Source: JBKPFU01 sp046728975 (GTDB taxonomy: Bacteria > Actinomycetota > Thermoleophilia > Gaiellales > Gaiellaceae). From it: a DNA stretch of 5,050 nucleotides. A model generated the notes under the pieces. That model worked only from the letters and a program-made list of their open reading frames with translations. It made no database searches and was not told the origin of the DNA. Shown piece after piece: positions 4,612-5,050 of the stretch. The position numbers were made by a program, and so were the translations under genes. Positions within the stretch are counted from its first letter, which is position 1; each line of letters opens with the position of its first letter. Where the stretch lies: contig JBKPFU010000044.1 of assembly GCA_046728975.1 (NCBI GenBank), positions 1 to 5,050 on the forward strand, given 5' to 3'.

Positions 4612-5050
4612 CGCGCGTCAGACGCTGGATCTGGCGCCAGGCCTGGCCAATGGCGGTGGGGGTAGAGATGCCGAGCTTGACCCGGGCACCGGCGGAGAAC
4701 TGCAGCCGCTCGACGAGCTCCGGCACGAACGGGTCGGCGACGGCCACGAGCATCCCGTCTTCCTCGAAACGGACGGGAATCGCGCGAAGCTCGCTCCCAA
4801 GCTCGCGCGAGACTCGAACCGCTGCATACGGATCCACCGACACGACGGAGATGTCGACGAACGGAAGCTGCTCCTGCGCGGCGATCACCTTCGCAATGTC
4901 GTCCTCGAAGGCGAAGTGCAGGCGAACCAGCGCTTCGCCGAGGAGCTCGCCGGGATTCTTTTCCTCCAGCGCCCGATCGAGCTGCTCAGGGGTGATGAAG
5001 CCCTTGCGGAGCATCAGCGCGCCGAGGTGGGGGCGGACCTCCTCCTCGAA
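4607..5050 (-). CDS. MshEN (GspE/PilB N-terminal) domain protein, 5' end beyond window
   Basis: This gene reads leftward and its frame stays open through the right edge; the 147 visible residues are its C-terminal part. An ATG at 5014 is internal, because it lies inside the first conserved helix (HLGALMLRKGFIT), so the true start is outside. The fragment shows the two-repeat MshEN layout: a 24-residue motif at fragment residues 8-31, a second at 36-59, then LPFVDI, a linker with DPYAAVRVSRELG, a strand pair (AIPVRFEEDGMLVAVADP) and a final helix. In type II secretion and type IV pilus ATPases this module precedes the AAA-like motor and in some members binds c-di-GMP. Here the protein ends right after the module with no Walker motifs. 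Key c-di-GMP motif positions are changed (H8 for Arg, K31 for Gln, L36 for Arg, H45 for Gly). It may be a standalone or C-terminal regulatory module for pilus or secretion machinery; function is inferred. Confidence 0.72.
   Translation of the reverse strand, partial: FEEEVRPHLGALMLRKGFITPEQLDRALEEKNPGELLGEALVRLHFAFEDDIAKVIAAQEQLPFVDISVVSVDPYAAVRVSRELGSELRAIPVRFEEDGMLVAVADPFVPELVERLQFSAGARVKLGISTPTAIGQAWRQIQRLTRA

Noticed and set aside
1..5050. A defence, CRISPR or mobile-element system
   Set aside because: No repeats, integrase, transposase, nuclease or toxin-antitoxin signature is visible, and composition is uniform across the window.

Overview
The window is very GC-rich, densely packed DNA. 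Gene spacing is minimal, start codons are TTG, GTG and ATG, and proteins are rich in Arg, Ala and Gly. Together with a LolA/LppX-like lipoprotein, a CCG-type succinate dehydrogenase subunit, an Asp23/Gls24 protein and a GNAT protein with an N-terminal CxxC, this suggests a high-GC actinobacterium, possibly a Thermoleophilia-like lineage. That placement is inference; no marker gene is present. No RNA gene, CRISPR array, insertion sequence or attachment site is visible, and there is no gene-free stretch longer than 60 bases.

Region 1 (2-2733, + strand) is a tight operon. It holds the C-terminal part of an exported LolA/LppX-fold protein, then the iron-sulfur subunit of a succinate:quinone oxidoreductase (SdhB), then a two-CCG-domain subunit (SdhE, HdrB-like). 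SdhB begins at the codon directly after the lipoprotein stop, in the same frame. SdhE overlaps SdhB by 4 bases. SdhB plus SdhE is the electron-transfer half of a class E complex: electrons would pass from a flavoprotein (SdhA, not in the window) through three Fe-S clusters of SdhB to SdhE and then to quinone, without a haem b anchor. The third SdhB cluster site has an extra cysteine expected to make it [4Fe-4S] rather than [3Fe-4S].

Region 2 (2792-3622, + strand) is a YaeI-like calcineurin-fold metallophosphoesterase with an N-terminal Tat-like or signal-anchor segment. It starts 58 bases after sdhE.

Region 3 (3651-4597, + strand) is a small Asp23/Gls24 protein overlapping by 4 bases a GNAT-fold protein whose acetyl-CoA loop is degenerate. 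A TACACT box six bases before the GTG start suggests leaderless transcription of this pair.

Region 4 (4607-5050, - strand) is the 3' part of a convergent gene encoding an MshEN (GspE/PilB N-terminal) domain that ends without an ATPase domain.

Most of the window is recognisable household metabolism and envelope biology. I do not see a clearly new defence or mobile system. The most unusual points are the all-[4Fe-4S] SdhB, the lipoprotein-sdhB junction, the GNAT protein lacking its CoA loop, and the ATPase-free MshEN protein.
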